Below are positions 1 to 10,670 of a stretch of 64,000 nucleotides of DNA, piece after piece. The notes beneath the pieces were generated by a model, which searched no databases, had not been told where the DNA came from, and worked only from the letters and a program-made list of their open reading frames with translations. How positions within the stretch are numbered: position 1 is the stretch's first letter; each line of letters opens with the position of its first letter. The DNA is from Pelagomonas calceolata. Taxonomy: Eukaryota; Sar; Pelagophyceae; Pelagomonadales; Pelagomonadaceae. Both the position numbers and the translations under genes were made by a program. The stretch covers positions 3,624,501 through 3,688,500 of the forward strand of contig CAKKNE010000002.1 in assembly GCA_918797485.1 (NCBI GenBank). Reading direction: 5' to 3'.

Positions 1-3000
1 GACGAGACGGCTCTCGAGTACATATTTGGTAGCACCGCCAGGCCCAGCGCGCCAGTTGAGGACAATGGCTTTTGTTTCATCTCGAACGATGATTGGGGAC
101 GATGGTGGAGCAGGGGCGGTCCAGACCTCCAGTGGGGGGGAAAGGCGCGAATGTGACCGCGGCGAGACAAGCCGAAGCGTAAACTTGTAGCGCGTGTTTG
201 GCTCGAGGCCATGAACCTGCGCGCATAAAACCAAAATTTCTCGCTTGGGACCTTGCGTTGCCTGTTGCAGCGCAGATTGCGTCTAACGCCACTCCCGGGA
301 AGCTTGGCCCAGCTGAGCTGTCTGTGTATTTGGGACGGAAGAAGGGGGCTCAATCCAGCTCAAGTAATTGAATTTTGTGTTGGGTACGGGGAAGACGTCG
401 AGTCCCGCGCAGTAGACGTGCCTCAGTGCCGCGGCCGCTGCCACGGTACGTTGTCACGGTTCCGAGCGACGGGCCGCCAGCACTGCGCCCTGCGGGTACG
501 CCTTGATCGCGTTGAAGGATGTGGGTGACCACATCCGCGTTCCACCAGGCCGCAAAGTGCGCCGTGCGCACTACATCTCGCGCGGCGTCACGAAGTTCGT
601 CCCAGGCGGCGCGCAGCGCGGTGTCCTCAGCGTCGTGCGTCCGATGCGCACCTAGTCGCGTCAACACGTCGGGGAGTACCTTGCCGTCGAACGTGGCATC
701 TTCACGTCCGTGGGAATAGCGTGCGAGAACAGCCGTGAGGCTCACGGCGCCCTCGTCCTCGCCAGCCGCACCAGTCCACTCTGCAAGGATCCGATCCGAA
801 GGGCCGCCGCCACGACCGTTCAGCCCATGACCACCAGTCAACTTATCGGTCGCGCCCAGCCACACGAGTTTCACTGTCGTAGAAGATACTGCGAAGCGCC
901 TCTCAAAGCCCCCCACACCAACAACATCGCCATACGGTGGTGCAGAGGCACGCGGGTGTCGATTGGTGGTAGCGCGCACATGTGCACGCGCAAGCCGTGG
1001 CGGAGGTGGACTGTTGAGGAGCGTGTTTATGACTGTTGCGCGGCCAGACGGCGATGCCGCACCCGCTGCGTTGACTGCACGTACCCGAAACTGGTGCGCC
1101 GCGCCAGCGTCAAGCCCATTAATAGTCGCCTCACCAAAACGTGTTCGCAGGACTTCCTCCCACTCGCCATGCAATTCTGAAAGGCAGCGCTCAAGCACGT
1201 ATGTCGTCGGCGAGGCGAGGCGCTGAACATGGCGAGCGACAGCTGCATCAGCCGCTGCGCCGGCTGTGGCGTGTCCGCCGGCGCACGTGAGTGCATCTGC
1301 CAAAAATTGTGTCGTCTCCTCGCCATCACGACAGGTCGCGGTACCAAGGCAATCGCACAGCCAGGCCCAGTCGATGATGTCGTGATCCGAGCTTTCGAGA
1401 ATGTCGAGGAGTGATTGCCTCGCAGGGCCACTGTGGCCTGCACTACCGCTGCCGCTGAGGTGTGTGGCCGCCCCGCGTGTTGTTGTCACGCCCTGCAGGA
1501 ATGATAGGAGCGGTGCGTAGTGCGCAGCAACAACACGGAGCCATTCAACGCGCGATGCATGCAAGCTACCGGCGGATACTTCGTCAAATGATCGTCGGAG
1601 CTCGACAGCACGACGCGCAACCATGTCAGGCACAGTCCACCGCAGCACGACCGCTCGCGCGCCCACGCGGACCGGGACCGGTGCGATTGGTCGCGCGGGT
1701 GGCGTCGAGAATCGCCGCCACACGTACGGACCCGGGCCAACGCCATTGAATGCGCGGAGGCGAAACACATATGTCGTGTCCGGTGTGAGGCCTGATACGA
1801 CATGCTGAAACGAAAAAGAGTCATCACGTGCGGTCGGTGGATCGCGAGCGATTTCGGAGAACGCATTTTCGCGCTGAGCGCGCGACCCCAGTGCTCCCGA
1901 GAACTCAAGCGAGAAAAACGAAACCGGTCCCACGACCTGCGCGACCCCACCAATCTGATGCGACACGGACGAGCAAAGGCACGGTAGCGCACGGTTGTTT
2001 CATCTCCGTCCCCATTGTTTACACCCGGCCGCCACCGGAGGACGAGCCGTGACAGCAGCGCGTCCGACGGCGCGCCCTCGGCACGAAGCTCGTCAGGTCC
2101 TGCCGCCCAGAGGTCGGGAGCTGCGGGCGGTGTGCCGCGCGCAAGAGCCAGGCGCAGTCGCGCTTCTTTCCGTGCATTGTCGCTCACCGCCAAGAGTGCG
2201 TCAAGCGCCGCGCGCCGTGGTGCGCCCCAGACGCCAAACGCCTCTGCCTGCGACGAGGCTGGCGGAACATCCGAGGCGCTAAACCATGCACTGTATGCGG
2301 CGAGGTCCGAGCGAGGTTCGCTTGCCCCCGATAATGCCGCGGCAGAGATGCTGCAGCTGTCGGGGAGCTCGGAAGCAAGATCATGCGGCAGCGCGCAGCG
2401 TAGATCGTGTGGAAGCGGACAAAGTGTCTCGATGTCGTGGTGAGCCAGCGATTTGCTTACCATGCCAATGCGGCAGAGCAGTTCGATGCGCGCGGTCCGC
2501 TCCGGATTTTTCCAGCGGCGCCGCACCTCGCCATTCGCGAGCGTCACATCAACCTCGCACCTGCACCGAGTGGGGGGGAAAGGGGGGGTTGGGGGTTGAC
2601 GCTAGACAAAATCATCCACGCCGCTGCGCACGGACCCGCACGAACGCGCGCAGGACTTGCCGTGACGCGGAACCTGCGCGGGGCTCGTCTGGCACCTCAG
2701 GTTGTTCCATCCCGAGCTCATTCGAGATGCCTGAGCGCGCAACCAGAGCCTGATTTGCTTTTGGCAAACGCAGCCTGAACAAGACCAGAGGGAGCCTGCT
2801 AGCAATCGCGACCAGTAGATTCGGCGCGAAGATCACACAAAATTTGACGCAGGCACAGCACGCATTCGGCATGCCCGTTTCAGGACACGTCGCCTCAAAG
2901 TGCGTCAAGCGTCGTAGGGCACGCCGGACGCCACCTGGACGAACAGGCGTAGCTAGCAGAGCCGAAATCTCGTCAAACGGCGCTGTTCCGTAGCCACTGT

Positions 3001-5175
3001 ACGCGTCGACACCTGCGTGACTTCAATATATATATACGAATCTACCACTTGACCTATTCCAAACCCAAAGAGTCGTCGCTTGTCCACGCAGAGCTATGCA
3101 GTCGATCAATTGTCTCGCCTCTTCGCGGGACAATGCAAGGCCACCTTCGTGGCAGCATCGCCGTAAGTCCCGCGCTGTGACCGTCGGCGGCACCTCGCCG
3201 CCCGATGCTGCGAGGCGCTTCCGAAGCCGCTCAAATGCACTTGCAAGATCACAACTTGACCCAAGCACCTTAACAAGCGATGCGCGAAGCGCACTGACGC
3301 CGCCGCACGACGGGTGGCGCGACACGTCACAGCCACGAGGTGCGAGTGCGCACCATACTGCGGTTGCGTTTGCCGGGGAAGCCGGTGCTTTGAGCGGCTG
3401 CGCCCACTCAAATACGTCACTGGCACGAGTTACACCTGCGGCGCTATCGTTGCCACCAAGCTGAGACCATTCCACCCAGTCACCGAGGAGCCCGCCGTCT
3501 ACGGCCTTGAGCAGGCCCCCAATACGGCGCCAGTACCGCAGCGCCGCTGCTGCACCAGCCTCGGCCGCCATATGCGCTGGTGGCTGGAGTGCTCTAAGAC
3601 AATCGAGCGCGCGAGCACGCCCTCGCCGAGCCGCGTTCCATCGCTCGAATTCACGTCGCGCATCGATGCGCCGCGCCCTTGCCGCACGCCGTCGCGCGGC
3701 GGTGTACTTCTCGTGTATCTCCTCAAAGCGATCTGCGTCAAAGTCTTCATCGGTGGCGTCACGTGTAGCGTCGAAGTTTGCCCGGAGCACGTGGCCGCGC
3801 GCCTGTGAGTGGGAACCGACGAATGTGGGGCATCGCAAAATCAACCCTTCCCATTTTGTGGCATCATCTGGTTGTGTGCCAGCATTTTGAAGGCCAAGCT
3901 GCTAGGTTTGGGTTTTGGGATCACTTCCACGCGGGTTGCGCGCCAGAAGCTGTCGCCGCGAACGCTCAAGATCGCCGTCCCGCCCAGGTGCGCCACGACC
4001 GAGCGCATGAACCCACACTAGACCCTGTCCGCGTGCGAGATCGAGCGCTGTGCTTGACACACGCTCCACACGTGGCCTTGTCGGTCCATTCTCGCCCCGG
4101 GAGAGATCCAGGCGCGGAATTGGCGGCGCTGGCTGGGCCGCTTCAGTCACTGGTACTCGGAGTCGTGTTCTATCCTTGCGTTTGACGAATCGAGCATGCG
4201 TAACCTGCGAGCGGAAAAATGCGCCTGCCGCTCGCACTGCTAGATTTGTTGACTCGTCACATAAATAGTGGGCCATGAGGCTCGGGGGAACAGGGCCTGC
4301 CGCGGATGAGTTCCACTCAGTCGGGTGACACGAGCCTTCTCCTCGCGCTCGCGCATCGCATCACGTGCCGCCACCCGCTGGATCTCTGAATCCGTCTCGA
4401 CCCAGGCTGCGAGTTGGCCTATTCCAAGGGCCCGCAGGCCAGCGGCCGCCGCACGGTTACGATCCACGGCCCCAGCGTCTGCCAGCGCACGGCCAAGGCG
4501 CGTTCGCGCCTCGCGTTGCGCTTCGCGCCACATAGTCCGACAATACCTTAGGAATATGGCATTCTGTGCACGCTGGTCGGCCGTCAGGTGTCCTACAGCC
4601 GGTGCTACTGTACCACTGTGCTGTTGAGCGGGCCACGCATACCGTAGCGTGGGCATGACGAGCCGGCCAGCCTCGTCACGGACTAGTTGTTGCGTCAGAG
4701 CATCGCTTAGACTACGTTCATTGGCTGCGGTGAGGGTCACGTCAGTAAAAGTGACGTCCCGTGTCGCACGCCGGCGGAAGACTTCAAATACTGACCGCCG
4801 CGTACCACGCACACCGTCGAGGGGCGGCGGCGCGCAAGTCTGCCGCGGCCTGTCGCCCCCGTGGGTTACCTCTTCCTCACTTTCCCCCGGTCCGGCCTCT
4901 GTCCGGAGGCTCTGGTCAACTGCCGCCAATGCAACGATGACATCACGAAACTTGGCCGGATCGTCCCAGCGCGACACATCTAGCGCATCAAGTAGGCGGC
5001 ATCCGCGTTCAAAAGTGTCCTGCGGGGGTGGTTATCCACGAGAACAGGATTAACTAGCGTAAGTCCCACGCACCTTGCGCTTCACCCACTGCTCAAACCC
5101 ATTGCGCGTCTTCGCTGACAGGTGTTCCTTCTTCTCGTCCCATCTGCTGGTCGCGGGCTGCTTGTGGTTTGCCAT
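1..5175 (-). CDS. Fibronectin type III repeat protein, 3' end outside window
   Basis: A large multi-exon gene read right to left that runs off the left edge. Exon 1 is 5175-5074 (start ATG at 5175, MANHKQPATSRWDEKKE...). A 54-nt GT-AG intron (5073-5020) joins it in frame to an exon from 5019 (DTFERGCRLLDALDVSRWDD...). Further open blocks follow at about 4276-3902, 3844-3023, 2547-1990, 1966-350 and 290-1; their exact junctions are unresolved. The 3' half has several FN3 signatures: GLTPDTTYVFRLRAFNGVGP, AAHQFRVRAVNAAGAASPSG, and near base 200 GLEPNTRYKFTLRLVSPRS. The segment around 3180-3080 (ALSREEARQLIDCIALRG) looks like half of an EF-hand pair. FN3 domains are beta-sandwich binding modules. 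With so many ciliary genes nearby, a ciliary or cytoskeletal scaffold is possible, but that is inference. Very GC-rich and alanine/arginine-rich. Confidence 0.75.
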
Positions 5176-5891
5176 GGACGCCGGAGTTTGACGGTTGCTT
5201 GATAAGCGGCAAACGGCTACCAAAGCGACTACGACTGACAAAAATAACGACTCTACAAAAACATTTGGAACAAGTCGACTGGGTAGCCGGGCAGCCTGTA
5301 GGACATTCCAACGTCGATTGGAGTGGCGGATCCCAGGAGGGGAAATTGACTACACCAATCATGATGTACTAGTCACCCGGGCCGTAGTCACGGCGGGGAC
5401 TCCGAGTCCGACTCGGAGTCGCCAGGCTCCGGGCTAGCCGCAGTCATGGCCCGGGTAGGCTGAGTACATCATGAGTCTACTGACTTAAGTAAGGACGCAC
5501 TGGGCCACGGCCCACTGGCAGGCCGTGATTCAGAGTGTCCGAGTCTCAGTGCGATAAATAGGGTGAAATACCCCCCCTTATCCTATACCCTTCTATATAC
5601 ACTTACACACACACAACACGCCACGCGTAATTAAACACCGTCCGTAAACCAAACCACTTAGTGTATTTTAAGGTAGCTCTCCCCGCCGAGTCCCCGGCAG
5701 ACTATCTCAGCCGCCGTACTCCCAAAGGTGCGTACTCCTTTGGTCTTGCTTCATTCGCAGGTTATGGGCCCACAGTCCGAGTCCTAAGAGATACTTCGCC
5801 GTATTACCTTTTGAAATCCGACACATTGGCGAGTGACCACACTTCACTCGTTGGGAGAGAAAACCCAGCCCTTTGTTAGCATTTTAATAAA
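5176..5891. other. Intergenic spacer, divergent upstream region
   Basis: Spacer between the FN3 gene (leftward) and the next rightward ORF. It contains a short palindromic cluster of ACTCGGA/TCCGAGT words at 5398-5425 and CCACTGGCAG at 5511-5520, both recurring words of this genome's spacers. There is a CA-rich and TA-rich stretch at about 5580-5620. No gene recognised. Confidence 0.5.
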
Positions 5892-6338
5892 ATGAGCACA
5901 GACTCAAATGGGCCTGATCAGGCTCAGAGTCAATCTGAGTCAGGTGTTGAAGCTTCCGAGTCTGACTCGGAGCCAACCACTCTGAATCCGGACAACATAG
6001 TCCAAAGCATATTAAATGAATGTTGTGAAGGCAAACCACAGTTTCAAGACTATGTCTTGAACCCACTGGCAGGACGAGGCTTGGACTCGGATTGGTCCGA
6101 CTCGGACTCCGAGTCGGCGAGTCGAGATAAACCCCGTCGGCGTGTACCCGAACCGGCGGCCAGCCCTCAAAGACGCATCACGGGTTTGCTCTGCCCTAGT
6201 AACCCAGCTTCAAGTTCGAGTTCTCCCCGCGTCCAACCTCAATTTGAAGTAAAGGTAGTCATGGGTAGCCACGGACCCCCTCAGACTTCCAAAATCTACT
6301 CTTGCTGGGCTTTTTTTTTGAAGCTGTTGGACGTCTAA
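5892..6338 (+). CDS. Hypothetical Ser/Asp/Glu-rich protein, doubtful
   Basis: An uninterrupted 148-codon frame starting ATG at 5892. It has an acidic serine-rich N-terminus (SGVEASESDSEPT, later DSDWSDSDSESASRDKPRRRV) and no domain I recognise. The acidic stretches are encoded largely by copies of the spacer word GACTCGGAG, so this may be spacer DNA that happens to be open rather than a gene. The end (SCWAFFLKLLDV) falls on a T-run. It could also be the first exon of an unrecognised gene or an eroded transposase N-terminus. Confidence 0.25.
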   Translation: MSTDSNGPDQAQSQSESGVEASESDSEPTTLNPDNIVQSILNECCEGKPQFQDYVLNPLAGRGLDSDWSDSDSESASRDKPRRRVPEPAASPQRRITGLLCPSNPASSSSSPRVQPQFEVKVVMGSHGPPQTSKIYSCWAFFLKLLDV

Positions 6339-6567
6339 CTTAGCGCTAAAAGTAATTATGTCGAGGGAAGTGTTTTTTAGTCTAACTTAGCCTGTCAGCA
6401 GGAGTCAAAGAGACATAATATGAATGACAGTGCATATTGCGGTATTTCCTCAAATGCTAGCATGGGCGAATCTGGCTCTCTGCTTTCCAAACCGCTCAAT
6501 AATATGATGTTGGAAGGTGTCTGCGCTTGCTGGAACTGAAATATGTATATCTTGCTTAGATCCTAAT

Positions 6568-7713
6568 ATGCACAAACGCACCGACACCGATGAAATCGTG
6601 GGAAAACATGTCTTGCGTCGCCTAGAGCTTTGTCATCGCATTGGAAACGGTGCACATGGCATGGTATGGAAAGCTATAGAGAAACGTACCCGGCGAGCTG
6701 TTGCCGTGAAGAAATGCTTCAATGTACTGAGCCGAGTCAGAGATGCACAGCAAATGTACCGCGAGATAATGTACCTGCATCGGCTAACTGGCCACGACAA
6801 CATTATCAATATGCAGCATGTGATTCTGGCGGGTAACGGGCAAGATATGTACATTACATTTGAGTACATGCAAACTGACATGTACGCGGTCATTCGAGCG
6901 GCGATCTTGACACCAATTCATACAAAGTATATAGTATATCAACTTCTAAAGGCGCTCAAGTTTATTCACAGCGCGGGTGTGGTGCATCGAGATATAAAAC
7001 CATCAAATCTACTTTTAAATGACGACTGCCACTTAAAGGTCTGCGACTTTAGTCTCGCGCGCACTTTGGATCTAGACCAACTCGCTACAGAAGCTCCACT
7101 TACAGGTTATGTAGGGACTAGGTGGTATCGGGCAATTGAACTGTTACTAGGAAGTACGCACTACACGGTTGCTATAGACGTGTGGGCGGTCGGATGCGTC
7201 TATGCGGAGATGCTTTTGGGTCGACCGGTATTTCCGGGTGCATCAACGACAGGCCAAATCGTAAAAATACTGGAACTGATTGGCAGGCCCAGTATCCAAG
7301 AAATAGAGTCAGTTAATTCTGCTTATGCTTCGACTCTACTTGATATGCTTCCAATTGTTAGACCAGTGTCGTTTGTAGAAATGTTTCCAAATGTTAGCGC
7401 TGAAGCCCTTAATTTCCTAAGTCAGTGCTTATGTTATAATCCAAAGAGAGGTAATCGTTGTTCTGTGATAGACGGCTTGAGACATCCCCTGGTTGCTGAA
7501 TTTCATGATGCTGATGACGAACCCTCATCGACTAAGATATGTCTTGGGCTTAACGACAAACAACTCTTTAGAGCAATCGAGTACCAACGAGCTATATGTG
7601 ATGCTGTTTCGAAACGAAAGCTCACTGCGCGTAAGTTAGAACGTGCACTTATGGCAAATCCAGCTAGGACCATCCTGATGGAAAATGAAGAAACACTACC
7701 CGAGCCATTCTAA
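6568..7713 (+). CDS. ERK7/MAPK15-like MAP kinase with altered DFG and activation motifs
   Basis: Single-exon, 381 aa. The first in-frame ATG is at 6568; a stop lies upstream at 6505. Kinase landmarks in order: glycine loop IGNGAHGMVW, VAVKK lysine, VVHRDIKPSNLLLN catalytic loop, then CDFSLAR where DFG is expected, and TGYVGTRWYRAIELLLG where most MAP kinases have TxYVATRWYRAPE. The downstream GRPSIQEIESVNSAYASTLL segment is typical of ERK7/MAPK15 and not of ERK1/2, p38 or CDKs. ERK7 family kinases act at basal bodies and cilia. Family ERK7s usually carry TEY; here the dual-phosphorylation motif reads TGY, as in p38. The Gly-to-Ser change in DFG and loss of the APE proline could lower activity. 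The C-terminal extension beyond the kinase domain is short (about 60 aa). Upstream region at 6339-6567 has nothing recognised. Confidence 0.85.
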   Translation: MHKRTDTDEIVGKHVLRRLELCHRIGNGAHGMVWKAIEKRTRRAVAVKKCFNVLSRVRDAQQMYREIMYLHRLTGHDNIINMQHVILAGNGQDMYITFEYMQTDMYAVIRAAILTPIHTKYIVYQLLKALKFIHSAGVVHRDIKPSNLLLNDDCHLKVCDFSLARTLDLDQLATEAPLTGYVGTRWYRAIELLLGSTHYTVAIDVWAVGCVYAEMLLGRPVFPGASTTGQIVKILELIGRPSIQEIESVNSAYASTLLDMLPIVRPVSFVEMFPNVSAEALNFLSQCLCYNPKRGNRCSVIDGLRHPLVAEFHDADDEPSSTKICLGLNDKQLFRAIEYQRAICDAVSKRKLTARKLERALMANPARTILMENEETLPEPF

Positions 7714-8972
7714 TGCAATAGATTAGTTTCAAGCTGTCATTTGGTGCCGCATCATCGGTTAATTCCACTATGCTCCCGTCCAGATCAAAAGTCAGAGAGT
7801 CATCGACGCACACATTCCGCGAAATAGTGCGAAATAGCGAGCTGCTGTTAAGAGCAAATTGGCGCTCTCATCCAGGTCTCGTGCCTAATGCAGTGGTCCA
7901 TAATTTTTTTTTGGTCGGCTGAATAGCGAATGGGGAGGCACTGCCCCGACGTGTTGCCCCAGGTTGGCAAGGTCTACCGACAAGCTCTAAAGTTGCTTCA
8001 TATTCGGCCTAAGGGCGGCGACTTCTAGTCGACTCTACCACAGATACAACTCGGACTTCTCTATAAACCCCTACGGATCTTGAATGAACTTCCTGGCGTT
8101 ATTGTGGGCCGCGCCAATGCCTGACTTTTTTTCTTCGTGTTCGTGTGATACAAGTGTACCGAGACATGCGCACACGAGTCATGCGCACACGAGTCATGGA
8201 GTCGTTTCGATGCCACCCCGCAACCCATCAACACGTTTACCATCGCTCAGTCGCTTTAGCCCACAGACTGGCGTTGCGACGTGCTTCGTCGCCGCTGCAC
8301 TGGCAAACTCTTCTTTTGTCCAAGTATGATCGAGAAAATTCCGGGCTCATACGAGCGCCCGGAAGCAAGGGACGGCCAAGTCATGCCGTTTTGTGGGCGC
8401 CCCTGCGAGATTATATAATCGCCTGACGTGCAGAGACCTTCATAGCTTGGCCTCTGACCTCGGCCCTCGTTCTGACCAAGAACCTTACCGACGCTGGAGG
8501 CAATTTCGCTAGCGTGTAATTCTATAACATCAGTGCCGTCGTACTTGAATCAGCAGCTTCCGAGTCAAGTTGGTCCTTGGGCCGGACCGATAGTATACGA
8601 CATACCCAAGGCGGTTCACGCGGATTAAGCACCTCGTTGATTCGTTGAACCCGGGGCCTGCTGAAGATGACCAGATCAAGACGCGTATTTGAATTGCGTC
8701 AACGAAGAAAGCCGTCACGGTCAACCTCAACTCGCACTCCCCCTCAACCTTGACATGAGCGCCGGGCCGGGCCGCCGGTTGCGCCAGCCGCCACCTACAA
8801 CTAGGGATCGACCTCTGGGCCCGATTAAGAGTCACCGGTCCACCTTTGAGGTGGGATGCATGGGTCTGAGGCTAGCAGGATGGACTAGTACGTATCATTG
8901 CAGATATATCTTTGAGGCAGTCGCGTTGTTTGTGAGCTATCTTCATCGCATCGTCCAGCGGGGTCTCGTGCG
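7714..8972. other. Intergenic spacer
   Basis: 1.26 kb between the ERK7-like and Sfi1-like genes, both rightward. The only structure seen is a short tandem duplication of GCGCACACGAGTCAT around 8168-8198. No convincing ORF or RNA gene. Confidence 0.5.
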
Positions 8973-10670
8973 ATGAGCCAATCCTCTTATGCAGCAAAGC
9001 GCGATTTGGATGCAAGAGAGGCCCAGTGGTACGGTGGCAAACAGCCTAGGCTGACGCACGAGGGTTACCCAGCAAGTAATTATGCATCGAAAGTACACTC
9101 TCCAGGAGCCAAAAAAGCATTCACGGGCAACAACTCACTACTACCACATGTGGACCAAAAGTTAAGCGAGTCAGCTGCCATGGAAATGGAGCAGGTACGC
9201 TTGCGCATGCAGGAACAGCGTGATCAGACGGAAGCAATGATTGAACAATTAATGATTGCACATGAGGAAGCAAGGAAGGAGCGCGAGTCCTTGGTGGTTG
9301 AGCTCGCATCTATGTCGGCAGACTCGGGGAAGAAGCTACTAGTGAAGGTCATAACTCGGATGTGCCGAATGCAGTTAGTCATGGCCTGGCAGGCCTGGCA
9401 CGGAAACACTACACAATTCACAAAAATGCAGCTGCAAGAGAAGTCGAAAGCGTTGAAGGCAGATCTGGCGTCTTTGAGACGCCGCATTGAGGAGGCTCAA
9501 AGGGATATAGATGAGCGGATCCAGCTTGCAGCAGATTCCGCTTTCAAAAATGCAACCGTAAAGCAGCGCCAGCTCCTACTCAATATATTCGGAAGACTGG
9601 CGGGACAGAAGTCCCGGGAGTCTTTTTATGTGTGGAGAGACGCCATGGAGGACTTTCGACGGAAATATACACTAACATTACGCATGTTGATGCGACTATC
9701 CAACGCTAGAATTATGATTGGATGGAAGAAATGGTACTATGAAACATTCCTGAAGTCAAAGATGAGCTTAGAAGAAAAGACTAAGGCCCTCTATTACGAG
9801 ATCGGTCTTGCCCGTGAATTATGTAATGTAAAGGAAAAGCAACTTGAGAAAGTCGTCAGCGAGATCACACGCTTGATGATCCAGAATGCTTCCCCAAAGC
9901 AACGAGCCCTCATGGTAAAGATTCTAAGCAAGTGCTGTTCGATGCTACTGCGCTATGGAGTAAAGAAATGGAAACAAAAAACCCATCTCTTCAAACATGC
10001 TCGTAAGACAATGGGTATAATCATCTCCCGTCTCTGTAACTCAGAAATTAACTACGGCTTTCGCAAGTGGCATATGGTCTGCATCAAGATGACAGAAACA
10101 TCGGGGGAGCTGGTGGTCGCCAAGCTCAAGGGCCAAATTTCTATTTTGAAGGGCCATCATGAGACCTCAACAAATCGTATTGAAGAAATGAGCACAAACA
10201 TAAGGAAAATGCGCGAATCGGTGACTCTGAGACACAGTGCTATGTCTCAGATAGCCCAGGGGGCGGAGGAGGTTGACCTTGAGATAAAGTTGTTGATTGC
10301 AGAATGCCGTGGTGATACCGTGAGCATAGCCCAAGGACGTGCCAAATTTGGCAGCAACTCGATGCACGGAAGTCCCCCTCAACGCAGGCGTAGGGATAAT
10401 GGCGAAATTTTGGGACTTGAATCTGTTGATGCAAACACAAGGGCCCACCTTCTTGTCTTTTTGCAAAACCTAGACCATGCTCAACCACAAGATACAATTG
10501 GCGCCCTAGCAACACATCCTGGGCTCCCTAAGCACAAGGCGTGGCTAAAGAAGTATGTGCTTCTTGGTGATCAGCAAGTAGCCGCTGCTATTCGGGCGTA
10601 CGAGTTTACTTTAGATACTGATGACTTCATCGAATCCTTGGACATGATTAAGAAACTCTCGGACGTGTGA
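8973..10670 (+). CDS. Sfi1-like centrin-binding repeat protein
   Basis: A single uninterrupted 565-aa frame, ATG at 8973 and TGA at 10668. The middle (about residues 115-375) repeats the Sfi1 pattern, in which a long helix carries a small/large hydrophobic-x-x-Trp core: MAWQAWHG, SFYVWRDAMEDFRRK, IGWKKWYYE, YGVKKWKQK, YGFRKWHMV, spaced 65-75 residues apart. Between them lie predicted coiled coils rich in Glu, Lys and Gln. Sfi1 repeats bind centrin and form contractile or scaffold fibres at basal bodies and centrosomes. Spacing here is wider than the roughly 33 aa of yeast Sfi1, so this is a diverged or sparse form. The C-terminal 110 residues (after RRRRDNGEILGLES) look like a separate small helical domain. 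It has no introns, in contrast with its spliced neighbours. Confidence 0.7.
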   Translation: MSQSSYAAKRDLDAREAQWYGGKQPRLTHEGYPASNYASKVHSPGAKKAFTGNNSLLPHVDQKLSESAAMEMEQVRLRMQEQRDQTEAMIEQLMIAHEEARKERESLVVELASMSADSGKKLLVKVITRMCRMQLVMAWQAWHGNTTQFTKMQLQEKSKALKADLASLRRRIEEAQRDIDERIQLAADSAFKNATVKQRQLLLNIFGRLAGQKSRESFYVWRDAMEDFRRKYTLTLRMLMRLSNARIMIGWKKWYYETFLKSKMSLEEKTKALYYEIGLARELCNVKEKQLEKVVSEITRLMIQNASPKQRALMVKILSKCCSMLLRYGVKKWKQKTHLFKHARKTMGIIISRLCNSEINYGFRKWHMVCIKMTETSGELVVAKLKGQISILKGHHETSTNRIEEMSTNIRKMRESVTLRHSAMSQIAQGAEEVDLEIKLLIAECRGDTVSIAQGRAKFGSNSMHGSPPQRRRRDNGEILGLESVDANTRAHLLVFLQNLDHAQPQDTIGALATHPGLPKHKAWLKKYVLLGDQQVAAAIRAYEFTLDTDDFIESLDMIKKLSDV

